DNA from: JAKZVK01 sp965248255
Lineage (GTDB): Bacteria; Acidobacteriota; Terriglobia; Bryobacterales; UBA6623
Assembly: GCA_965248255.1 (NCBI GenBank)
Contig: CBDFIW010000003.1
Location: forward strand, 62,001 to 126,000
Direction of reading: 5' to 3'
Length of the DNA: 64,000 nucleotides
Shown here one piece after another: positions 26,578 through 34,242 of the stretch. Each line of letters opens with the position of its first letter. Positions within the stretch are counted from its first letter, which is position 1. A model generated the notes under the pieces. The model made no database searches. It saw only the letters and a program-made list of their open reading frames with translations, and was not told where the DNA came from. A program made the position numbers and the translations under genes.

Positions 26578-27705
26578 CTACCGCACCCGAACGCGCGCCG
26601 ACCAAATGTCACCCCATTGCTCGGCGTCGCCCAGCGCTAACTTCGCCCAGACCACGACCAGGGTTCCGTCGTCTAGCTGAGCGACGGACGGATACGTGAC
26701 CTGCCGTCCCCAAACGCGGGCGCCCTTTTCCGGGATCGGGACCGAGGCAAGCTCGGCCGGCGCCGACCAAGTCTCCGCGTCGTCCGAGGACACTCGCAGC
26801 GTCAGCGGCGTGCGGTGAGGGGGAGGGCAGGCGTCGTGCGTGAGAGCGATGCGTCCGTCGCGCATACGAAACAGATTGTGTGACGCGCGCGCGGCAACGA
26901 GGCCGGTTTTGACCGGGGTGCCCCATGTTTCACCCTTGTCGTGAGAGGGGGTCTTCCAGAGGCGACCGTCTCCGGTTCGCAAAACCATCAGGACGGCGCC
27001 GGATGTCAACTCGGCGATGGTCGGCTCGTCCTGTCCGGCGGCGGTGGTGACGTCGCCGAAGCGCTTCCAGGTTTCGCCCCTGTCGGTGGACTTCAATACC
27101 CCCGCGGGCCCGCCAGCCAGCTTGTAGACCGGCAGGAGCAGCTCGCCGGTTGTGAGTTGAATGCCGTTGGCGCGGCAGTTGTAGCCGGGCTCGATCGCAG
27201 CGGCTTGGGGTGGGGACCACGTGTTCGGCGAGTTGTCGGTGACGCGAAAGTACATCTGGAAGGAATCGACGCCGACCCCGCCCTGTTTCTCGTCACGCAC
27301 GAATGGGTAGCGGTTCCAGCGGCCTTCGGAAAAGAACAACCAGGTTTGACTGCCCGTGCTGACGAAGGCGGGATCGAAGTCCGACGTGCGTGGAAAGTCC
27401 TGCAGGATCTCGGCCGGAGTCCACGTGTTGCCGCCGTCGGAGGAATAGGAGCCCAGGATCACTTGGTGTACCGAAGCCTCGAAGGGCCCGGAAAACCAGG
27501 CGCATGCCAGGCGGCCGTCGGGCAACACCGTAACGCTCGGCCCATGGTTGAATCCATAGCGGTTCCGGCGGTCGTAAGGGTCGGCGTTGGGGTGCTCATA
27601 GATGAGGGAGCGGGAGAGGATCTCGATTGGTGGTTGGGCTCGGGAGCCTGAGGCGACCAGGAAAGAAGTGAAAGCGAGCAGTAGCACGGGGCGGGGGAGA
27701 GGCAT
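26578..27705 (-). CDS. Sialidase-like (BNR/Asp-box) secreted protein
   Basis: The 375-residue protein has a signal peptide (VLLLAFTSFLVASGSRAQ) and four Asp-box-like repeats: SSDGGNTWTP, STDRGETWKR, SHDKGETWGTP and SSDDAETWSAP. These define a six-bladed sialidase/neuraminidase fold. Such proteins in soil bacteria often act on glycoconjugates or have unknown substrates, so exo-sialidase activity is a family-based guess. The gene stands alone, with 299 bp upstream of the HEXXH operon. Confidence 0.82.
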   Translation of the reverse strand: MPLPRPVLLLAFTSFLVASGSRAQPPIEILSRSLIYEHPNADPYDRRNRYGFNHGPSVTVLPDGRLACAWFSGPFEASVHQVILGSYSSDGGNTWTPAEILQDFPRTSDFDPAFVSTGSQTWLFFSEGRWNRYPFVRDEKQGGVGVDSFQMYFRVTDNSPNTWSPPQAAAIEPGYNCRANGIQLTTGELLLPVYKLAGGPAGVLKSTDRGETWKRFGDVTTAAGQDEPTIAELTSGAVLMVLRTGDGRLWKTPSHDKGETWGTPVKTGLVAARASHNLFRMRDGRIALTHDACPPPHRTPLTLRVSSDDAETWSAPAELASVPIPEKGARVWGRQVTYPSVAQLDDGTLVVVWAKLALGDAEQWGDIWSARVRVR

Positions 27706-27951
27706 TCGTTTTGTTGGCCGTGGCCGTACGAACCGCGAACTCGGTTCTTGTCAAGCCCGAGGCTTACGCCACATTTCGCAAGCCGTGGCCATCGTAGCAG
27801 AGCGAATGCGTCTATTCTTGGCGGAGGCAGCATGATCCGTCCGTAAGGACCGCTGCCACTCTCCGAGGGACCGGATCAGGTGTGGAGACCGGCTCTCTTG
27901 CTGGGGAACTCGCGAGCGTATAGTGGCTTGAGGACAGCGAGGGTTTCTGCG

Positions 27952-28416
27952 ATGGATTTACTAGTTCGACGGGCCAGCACGAGCGATGCCCAAGTGATTG
28001 CGCGCCACAACTCGGCGATGGCACGGGAGACCGAGCAGCTCGATCTCGATGAGCAAAAGCTCTTGGCGGGTGCCAGCGCGGTGCTGGAGGACGAGACCAA
28101 AGGCTTCTACCTGGTTGCTGAGGCCGACGGTCAGGTCGTGGGCCAGTTGATGATCACCTACGAGTGGAGCGACTGGCGCAACGGTGTGTTCTGGTGGATC
28201 CAAAGCGTGTACGTCGAGACCGCTTATCGGCGTCGCGGGGTGTACACCCGGCTGCATGGCGAGATCGTCGAACAGGCCAAGAAGGCCGGCGATGTCTGCG
28301 GCATCCGGCTCTATGTGGAGGAGAACAACGGAAACGCACAACGCAGCTATCGGCGGTTAGGGATGTCGCGAACGGCTTACGACATGTACGAAGTCGACTT
28401 CGTGCTCGAGCGCTGA
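27952..28416 (+). CDS. GNAT-family N-acetyltransferase
   Basis: A 154-residue protein starting at ATG 27952. It has the GNAT core: FYLVAEADGQVVGQLMITYEW, then IQSVYVETAYRRRGVYTRLHGEIV (acetyl-CoA loop R-R-R-G-V-Y), then GIRLYVEENNGNAQRSYRRLGM. The substrate is unknown. A longer in-frame start at 27880 has no supporting signal. Unlike the GNAT at the left edge, this one is intact. Confidence 0.85.
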   Translation: MDLLVRRASTSDAQVIARHNSAMARETEQLDLDEQKLLAGASAVLEDETKGFYLVAEADGQVVGQLMITYEWSDWRNGVFWWIQSVYVETAYRRRGVYTRLHGEIVEQAKKAGDVCGIRLYVEENNGNAQRSYRRLGMSRTAYDMYEVDFVLER

Positions 28417-28578
28417 ATCGGCACTGTGCGGTGCGACAGATGCGGATCGGCCGCGCGCCCGCAAACGTGGGCATGCTTCATCTCCCCTGCTCCGGCCCGC
28501 CCCGCGAAACGCCCGTGATACGATTGAGGCGGCCAGCCGCTGGCCGCTGGTCCGGTTTCACTCAACCCCCCTTTACTC

Positions 28579-29955
28579 GTGGAAGACCTACCCATCACCC
28601 TGCGGATGGTGGTCCTGGCCCTGTTGCTCGGGATCAACGCCTTCTTTTCGGCGGCCGAGGTTGCGCTGGTTTCCGTGCGCGAGACCCGCATCCGCGAATT
28701 GGCCGAAGGCGGCAGCCGCGCGGCAAGGATGGTCCTCAAACTGCTGGCGTCCCCCGACCGGATGCTCTCGGCGACTCAACTCGGTGTCACGTTGGCGAGT
28801 CTGGGCCTCGGGTGGGCCGGGGAAAGCACCGTCTTTCGCGTGCTGGAACCGGTTACCAGCTCCTTGCTCGTCGGCCGCGCGGCTGAGTTCGCGCACGTGA
28901 TCTCGTTCGGTGTCGCGTTCACCCTCATTACCTTCCTGCATATGGCCGTGGGTGAGGTGCTCCCGAAGAACCTGGCGCTCGAACGGGCCGAGCGACTGGC
29001 GCTGTCGGTTGCGCCGCCGCTGCAGTTGTTCTCTCAAGCGACGAGCTTCTTCGTCACGTTGGTGGAGCGCACCGCCCGGCTCCTCTCGCGGATGCTCGGG
29101 CTCAAGCTGACCGTCTCGCCAAGCGGTCACACAGCCCAGGAGCTGAAGCTGATCGTGAGCCTGAGCCAGCGGCAGGGAAAGGAGGCGGAGTTGCGGGAGG
29201 CCATGCTCCATCGCGCGATTGACTTCCACGACGTCACGGTGCGAGAGGTCATGGTGCCACGGCAGGAGATGGTGGCGTTGCCGATCGATGGCACGCTCGA
29301 CCAAGTTATCGACTGCGTGGTCCGCTCGCAGCACTCGCGGATCCCGGTTTATGACGAGTCCCCCGAGCACGTTGTCGGCGTCGTCTATGCCAAAGAGATC
29401 TGGTCGTTTGTCCAACAGACGCGACGCTGGCAGATGCTCGACCGTCCACACCCGCCGTTTCTGTTGCGTGCATTCACCCACAACGTCTCGTTCGTGCCGG
29501 AGACCAAGTTCCTCTACGAGCTGCTCGATGAGTTCCAGCGCCAGCGGTTCCATATGGCGATGGTGGTGGACGAGTTCGGGACGCTGTCGGGTTTGGTGAC
29601 GGTCGAGGATGCGTTGGAGCAGATCGTGGGTGAGATTCGCGACGAGCACGAACGGGTCAAACCCGAAGAGCTACAAATCGGCGCGAGTGTTGTCGAGATC
29701 AACGGCAACACGAACATCCTCGACCTCGATAACCAGTACGGGGTCGAGCTTCCTTACGACGCCGGTTTTGAGACGCTGGCGGGCTTCCTGTTGAGCAAGC
29801 TAGGCTATGTCCCGAAGGGCGGCGAGTCTGTCACGTACGACGGGAGAGTGTTCACCGTGCTTGAAATGGAACACAATCGCATCAGTAAGGTGCGGATCGA
29901 GCCGCGGACAGCTCCTGCTGAAGTGGATGCGGAGCCGGAGTCGGTGGAGGGATGA
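28579..29955 (+). CDS. CNNM/CorC family membrane protein (hemolysin-like)
   Basis: This 458-residue protein has a full CNNM (DUF21) N-terminal membrane domain (MVVLALLLGINAFFSAAEVALVS, LHMAVGEVLPKNLALERAE). CBS domains follow (VREVMVPRQEMVALPIDG, SRIPVYDESPEHVVGVVYAKEIW), and then a CorC/HlyC domain (LVTVEDALEQIVGEIRDEHE). Magnesium or cobalt transport-related roles are proposed for the family. The start is GTG 28579. It is a paralogue of the protein at 7632-8999 but is better conserved in the membrane part. Confidence 0.9.
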   Translation: MEDLPITLRMVVLALLLGINAFFSAAEVALVSVRETRIRELAEGGSRAARMVLKLLASPDRMLSATQLGVTLASLGLGWAGESTVFRVLEPVTSSLLVGRAAEFAHVISFGVAFTLITFLHMAVGEVLPKNLALERAERLALSVAPPLQLFSQATSFFVTLVERTARLLSRMLGLKLTVSPSGHTAQELKLIVSLSQRQGKEAELREAMLHRAIDFHDVTVREVMVPRQEMVALPIDGTLDQVIDCVVRSQHSRIPVYDESPEHVVGVVYAKEIWSFVQQTRRWQMLDRPHPPFLLRAFTHNVSFVPETKFLYELLDEFQRQRFHMAMVVDEFGTLSGLVTVEDALEQIVGEIRDEHERVKPEELQIGASVVEINGNTNILDLDNQYGVELPYDAGFETLAGFLLSKLGYVPKGGESVTYDGRVFTVLEMEHNRISKVRIEPRTAPAEVDAEPESVEG

Positions 29956-30102
29956 TGGCGAAGCGAAAGGGGTCGGCGCGCAAGCACCGTGTCTCAACTT
30001 ACCGCTCCCTTCCGATTGCTGCTCGGTTAGGAATAGGGTGATCTCCTGGACGTACTGAAGGAACTACACACTGATCTCAATAGCCTCGTCTGGGGCCCCC
30101 CG

Positions 30103-31389
30103 ATGATGATCCTCTTGATAGGGGCGGGCCTCGTGCTTACGTTCGTCACGCGCGGCGTTCAGTTTCGCAAGTTGCCCTTCTCGTTCCGTGAAGTGCTCGG
30201 CAAGCTGCTCCACGGCGCCGAGGGGGAAGGCACCGTCACGCCTTTCCAGGCCCTTTCGACCGCCCTGGCTTCGACGGTCGGGTCAGGTAGCATCGCGGGC
30301 GTCTCGACGGCCATCTTCCTGGGCGGACCGGGCTCGCTCGTTTGGCTGCTGCTCTCCGGGTTGGTCGGCATGGCCACCAAGTACTCCGAGATCGCGGTCG
30401 CTCTCAACTACCGCGAGCGCGACGACCAGGGCATCGTCCGCGGCGGCGCTATGTATGTGCTCTCGAAGGGGCTCAACATGCGTTGGCTGGGAGCGGTGTT
30501 CGCCGTGTTCACCGCAACCGCTGCTTTTGGGATCGGCAACATGGTCCAGGCCAACACAGTGGCCGATGCCGCCCGGACAAGCTTCGGGGTCCCTCCGTGG
30601 ATCAGCGGCCTCGCGCTGTGCGGCGTGACGGCGCTGGTGGTGCTGGGGGGCATCCGCCGCATCGCCGAGGTGACCCAGTTCCTCGTGCCGTTCATGTGCG
30701 CCATCTACTTATTGGGCTGCGCGGTCATCGTGGTGAAGTACTTTGGTGAAATCCCGGGCGTGATCGAGCTGGTCTTGTCGTCGGCGTTTGAGGGCCAGGC
30801 GGCGGTGGGAGGGTTCGCTGGCGCGACGGTCGCGGCGTCCGTTCGCTATGGCATCGCGCGTGGGATGTTCTCGAACGAAGCAGGCCTGGGCAGCGCGCCG
30901 ATCGTTCACAGCTCAGCCGTCACCGACCACCCGGCGCGGCAAGCGAGCTATGGCATCTTCGAGGTCTTTGTCGACACGATCGTCGTCTGTCTGCTGACGG
31001 GATTCGTCGTGCTGGCCACGGGCGCTTGGCAGTCGGGCGAGACCGGCGCTCCGCTGGCCGCCAAGGCCTTCGAGATCGGGCTGCCGGGCGGCATCGGCGG
31101 GTTGATCGTGAGCGTCGGGCTGATTCTGTTCGCCTTCTCGAGCGTGATCGGATGGGCCTACTATGGCGAGACCGGCGCGACTTACCTGTTCGGAACGCAG
31201 GTGAGCGTCCCCTATCGTCTGCTCTGGCTCGTGTTCGTGTATCTGGGAGCGACCGGCAGCCTGCGCCTGATCTGGGACCTCGCCGACACGCTCAACGGCC
31301 TGATGGCGATCCCCAACCTGATCGGTGTGCTGGGATCTCTGGCCCTGGTCGCCAAGCTCACCCGTGAGTTCTTCGACCGACGCGCTTGA
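30103..31389 (+). CDS. Sodium:alanine (AGCS family) symporter
   Basis: The 428-residue protein has about ten membrane helices and AGCS signatures: TPFQALSTALASTVGSGSIAGVSTAIFLGGPG and FSNEAGLGSAPIVHSSA. It imports alanine or glycine with sodium. The upstream in-frame sequence from CTG 30046 (reading LNSLVWGPP just before the first ATG) matches the usual AGCS N-terminus, so the true start may be 57 bases upstream at a non-standard codon. Confidence 0.9.
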   Translation: MMILLIGAGLVLTFVTRGVQFRKLPFSFREVLGKLLHGAEGEGTVTPFQALSTALASTVGSGSIAGVSTAIFLGGPGSLVWLLLSGLVGMATKYSEIAVALNYRERDDQGIVRGGAMYVLSKGLNMRWLGAVFAVFTATAAFGIGNMVQANTVADAARTSFGVPPWISGLALCGVTALVVLGGIRRIAEVTQFLVPFMCAIYLLGCAVIVVKYFGEIPGVIELVLSSAFEGQAAVGGFAGATVAASVRYGIARGMFSNEAGLGSAPIVHSSAVTDHPARQASYGIFEVFVDTIVVCLLTGFVVLATGAWQSGETGAPLAAKAFEIGLPGGIGGLIVSVGLILFAFSSVIGWAYYGETGATYLFGTQVSVPYRLLWLVFVYLGATGSLRLIWDLADTLNGLMAIPNLIGVLGSLALVAKLTREFFDRRA

Positions 31390-31462
31390 CTCCGCCGCCC
31401 TGCAACGCCTTTCCTTAATGCTGGCCCGGGCCCGGGAACCGGTACCCGTGGTCTCTGCATCC

Positions 31463-31549
31463 ATCCACAGATTGCACAGATTCACGCAGATTTCTTTCAG
31501 GCCTCATGCCCCGGCCTTTCATCTGTGAGAATCGGTGTAATCTGCGGAT
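31463..31549. repeat. Imperfect inverted repeat, CACAGATT type
   Basis: The left arm (ATCCACAGATTGCACAGATT..., 31463-31491) pairs with the right arm (ATCTGTGAGAATCGGTGTAA..., 31521-31549) over 29 bases with about six mismatches. The loop is 29 bases. It sits between the symporter gene and a small hypothetical gene. This style of intergenic palindrome is seen scattered in many bacterial genomes. Confidence 0.7.
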
Positions 31550-31568
31550 AACTCCTCCGCGTCGTTCT

Positions 31569-32042
31569 ATGGACATGGCGACCATGAAGATCTCACTGTT
31601 GCTGCTCGCGTTCCCGCTACTGTTCCCGCTACTGTGGGTCGGGATTTCGGTGCTGACGGGCCGGCTGAGTGGGTGGGCGCGCCTTGCCGAGTTCTACCGC
31701 TACTCAGGTGTCTTCACAGGACATCAATGGAAGCGGCGGACCGCTTTTCTTCGGTTTGGCATGGGAGCCAAGAGCGGGCTCCATCTCGGCGTCAGCCACG
31801 AGGGGCTCCATTTGGCCGTGATGCTCCTATTTCGAATCGGCTTCCCGCCGCTGCTCGTCCCGTGGCACGACATCTCGACGTCCATGAAGACCCAACTCGG
31901 CGTCCGCTATACCGAGCTACGATTTCAGAAATGCCCCACCATCCCTTTCAGCATCAGGACGTCGCTCGCGGAGGAGATCATGAGCTCGCGGCGCGACCTC
32001 TGGCAGGGATGCGCACCAGAAACTTGGGAGTGGAGCCCTTGA
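31569..32042 (+). CDS. Small membrane-anchored protein of unknown function
   Basis: A 157-residue protein with an N-terminal membrane helix (ISLLLLAFPLLFPLLWVGISVL), then a soluble region with a beta-hairpin-like pattern (GAKSGLHLGVSHEGLHLAVMLLFRIGFPPLLVPWHDIS). ATG 31569 or 31584 may be the start; an upstream ATG lies in the palindrome. No family is recognised beyond similarity in style to hypothetical proteins of the same kind. It ends 25 bp before a REP-like palindrome next to IS3 copy 2. Confidence 0.6.
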   Translation: MDMATMKISLLLLAFPLLFPLLWVGISVLTGRLSGWARLAEFYRYSGVFTGHQWKRRTAFLRFGMGAKSGLHLGVSHEGLHLAVMLLFRIGFPPLLVPWHDISTSMKTQLGVRYTELRFQKCPTIPFSIRTSLAEEIMSSRRDLWQGCAPETWEWSP

Positions 32043-32066
32043 GGCCTTGAACTGCCCGCCGGTTGA

Positions 32067-32151
32067 AGTTCGGGCTCTGGAAGCTGTGAATAAGTCGGGT
32101 CTGGCGGCTGCCGCCGAAACCAATCAATTCACAGCTTCCTGTCCCCGAACT
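32067..32151. repeat. REP-like palindromic element
   Basis: Nested inverted repeats: AGTTCGGG (32067-32074) with CCCGAACT (32144-32151), then GGAAGCTGTGAAT (32079-32091) with ATTCACAGCTTCC (32127-32139), and GGCGGC/GCCGCC in the loop. The outer motif TGTCCCCGAACT (32140-32151) reappears in inverse orientation at 33785-33796, on the far side of IS3 copy 2. This is typical of REP sequences served by RAYT transposases; no RAYT gene is present here. Confidence 0.75.
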
Positions 32152-32162
32152 ACCCCCGGGCG

Positions 32163-32226
32163 TGGAATGGACCCGAAAAGCGAGACCAGTAGAGAAGGGA
32201 CAATGAACCAGGGAACGGTAAGGAGG
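32163..32226 (+). repeat. Extra 64-bp copy of the IS3 left end
   Basis: These 64 bases are identical to the first 64 bases of the adjacent IS3 copy 2 (32227-32290) and to 12415-12478 of copy 1. They include the terminal repeat and the orfA ribosome-binding site. The fragment ends in AGG, and the bases just right of IS3 copy 2 are also AGG (33770-33772), so copy 2 could have inserted next to an older left-end remnant. Confidence 0.9.
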
Positions 32227-32295
32227 TGGAATGGACCCGAAAAGCGAGACCAGTAGAGAAGGGACAATGAACCAGGGAACGGTAAGGAGGTTCGA

Positions 32296-32646
32296 TTGTC
32301 TCGAAGACGATTCACGAAGGAGTTCAAGCTGGCGGCCGTCCGGCGGCTCGAAGCCGGCGAGTCCGGCTCGGCTCTCGCGCGCGAGCTGGAGGTGAAGCGC
32401 GAAAAGCTCTACGACTGGCTGGCACAAGTCGAGCGCTACGGCGTCGAGGGAGCCTTTCCCGGCGCGGGGCGCGTCCCGGCGGCAGCGCCCGTGTCGAGCC
32501 CGGCCACGAAGCCCAGGCCCGCCTCGCGGAGCTGGAACGCAAAGTCGGCCGCCAGGCCATGGAGATTGATTTTTTGTCCGCAGCCTTGCGGCGTGTCGAG
32601 GATCTGCGCCGGCCGAGCATCGTCAGTGGAACCGGCGCGTCGCTGA
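32296..32646 (+). pseudogene. IS3 transposase OrfA, frameshifted, copy 2
   Basis: It starts like copy 1 (TTG 32296, RRRFTKEFKLAAVRRLEAG), but one G is missing near 32470. After EGAFPGAGR the frame changes, and the zipper helix is replaced by an unrelated Pro/Ala/Arg-rich sequence ending at 32646. The helix-turn-helix part is intact. This copy cannot make a normal OrfA, though OrfA from copy 1 could act in trans. Confidence 0.88.
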
Positions 32647-32677
32647 GGAAGTACGGGCCGCAAGGCGGCAAGGCAAC

Positions 32678-33508
32678 ATGAGCACGCTGAGCACGCGCGA
32701 TTTGTGCCGCTTGAGCGGACTGGCGCGAGCCAGCCTCTACCGCCAGGCCAAACCCGACAGCGAGCAGGTCGGGGAACTGCGGCAGGCCATTGTCCACGCC
32801 GCCTTGGACCATCCGGCCTACGGCACCCGGCGGACGACCCAACAGCTGCGCCGTCAAAAGCTGCTGGTCAATCGCAAGCGCGTGCAACGGGTGATGCGCG
32901 AAGAGAAGCTCTTGCGGCGACGTCGCCGCACCGTTCCGCGAACGACCGATTCGAAGCACTCGCTGCGGCGTTATGAAAACCTGACGCGCGATTTCCAACC
33001 CACGGGTCCCAACAAACTGTGGGGCTCCGATCTCAGCTACGTACGATTGGGAAACCACTTCGTCTATGTGGCGGTGGTGTTGGACGTGTATTCGCGGCGC
33101 GTGGTGGGCTGGGCCGTGGGTCCGAACCTGAAAACCGAATTGCCGCTGGCGGCGCTGCAACAAGCGTTGAGCAGCCGGCGTCCGGCGCCGGGCTGGATTC
33201 ATCATTCCGATCAAGGTTCGCAGTACGCCGCGGAAGCTTATGTAGCCACCCTGCGGCAAGCGGGCGCGAGGATATCGATGAGCCGCAAGGGCTGCCCGCA
33301 GGACAACGCGTACGTGGAAAGCTTTTTCAAGACTTTGAAAAGCGAGGAAGTCGACTGCAGCGAGTATGAAAGTTTGGCCCAGGCGCAGGCCGAGATCGGC
33401 GCTTATATTGAGCGGGAATACAATCGTACGCGATTGCATTCGGCGCTGGGCTATCGGCCGCCGCAAGAGTATGAGCGGCTGTGGGAAGAGGCGGCTAACG
33501 CCGCCTGA
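32678..33508 (+). CDS. IS3-family transposase OrfB (DDE integrase), copy 2
   Basis: A 276-residue integrase identical to the copy 1 protein, with the same catalytic residues (Asp in GSDLSYV, Asp in HSDQGSQY, Glu in YVESFFKTL). Because orfA is frameshifted in this copy, coupling through the ATGA overlap is lost and OrfB may be poorly translated. Confidence 0.93.
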   Translation: MSTLSTRDLCRLSGLARASLYRQAKPDSEQVGELRQAIVHAALDHPAYGTRRTTQQLRRQKLLVNRKRVQRVMREEKLLRRRRRTVPRTTDSKHSLRRYENLTRDFQPTGPNKLWGSDLSYVRLGNHFVYVAVVLDVYSRRVVGWAVGPNLKTELPLAALQQALSSRRPAPGWIHHSDQGSQYAAEAYVATLRQAGARISMSRKGCPQDNAYVESFFKTLKSEEVDCSEYESLAQAQAEIGAYIEREYNRTRLHSALGYRPPQEYERLWEEAANAA

Positions 33509-34005
33509 GTTTTCTTAAGGCATGAGCAGATCTATCGATCCGATGGCGCAGCACAAGGCGGGATGCGGCCTCAGTAGGCGAGCACCCCGCCCTCATCGTT
33601 GCGATGAGTCTGCGGCCGGGTATTCCTTGGTGGGTTGCTCTCCAGCAGAGCCCGCCTCCGCTTCCCCGGATGAGTTGATCATGCCCCCATTGGGCTGGAT
33701 TCGCTATCCTTTTTCAGTCAACCGCGACCCGTCCCTACTTTCTTGGCCTCGCCACAGGGGTCCACTCCAAGGAGTTCGGGAGGAGTTCGGGGACAAAGCC
33801 CGGACTCGGGTTGGCAAGGCGACCTCGGGGCGCTGCTCGGTGTGGGCCAGCGTTAGACAACGATTCCGCTGTGCAACCTCCTCCTGCTTCGGGAATCCAG
33901 TCACAGAATCTTCATCCCATAGAATCAATAACATACGGCGAAAAAGGCCGATTACCCCAGACCTGTTTGCTACCCTGAGACTGGAGAGGGGGAACGTGAG
34001 AACCC

Positions 34006-34176
34006 ATGAATTCGATGAATGACAACTTTGCCGAAAACGTTGCCAAACTGTGCCAAAAGGCTGACCAACCGGCGCAGGTCACCGACGCGGCTGTCGCGGA
34101 CAGAAGCGCGAAACTGTGTGCCCTTATGACGGTCCTCGAAGGGAAACTCAGCGCTTTCGGGGCGGAAAGTAGCTAA
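34006..34176 (+). CDS. Possible 56-residue protein of unknown function
   Basis: An open frame from ATG 34006 to TAA 34176, with a GGAGAGGGGGA stretch 14-24 bases upstream. The protein is acidic to neutral and helical in appearance (NDNFAENVAKLCQKAD, LCALMTVLEGKLSAF). It has no known relative that I can name. It sits between IS3 copy 2 and the histidine kinase gene. The 236 bases between the IS end and this frame show only the REP-like motif. Low confidence. Confidence 0.3.
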   Translation: MNSMNDNFAENVAKLCQKADQPAQVTDAAVADRSAKLCALMTVLEGKLSAFGAESS

Positions 34177-34242
34177 CCCTCCGGACTGGCGAGACTTACG
34201 TCTCTGACCGATATAAATGACTGAGGGATTCGTATACCAGGA

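Larger units (their letters stand above)
32227..33769 (+). mobile_element. IS3-family insertion sequence, copy 2
   Basis: This 1543-bp copy lies in the same orientation as copy 1 (12415-13958). I see two differences: one missing G in orfA near 32470 and one base change at 33702. Terminal repeats are the same. A possible AGG target duplication exists (32224-32226 and 33770-33772). With copy 1 it brackets 18.3 kb as direct repeats, so recombination could delete that segment. Confidence 0.94.

Noticed and set aside
33522..34022. 166-codon frame spanning the IS3 right end
   Set aside because: It crosses the IS boundary and its N-terminal half is IS tail sequence; no protein family resemblance.
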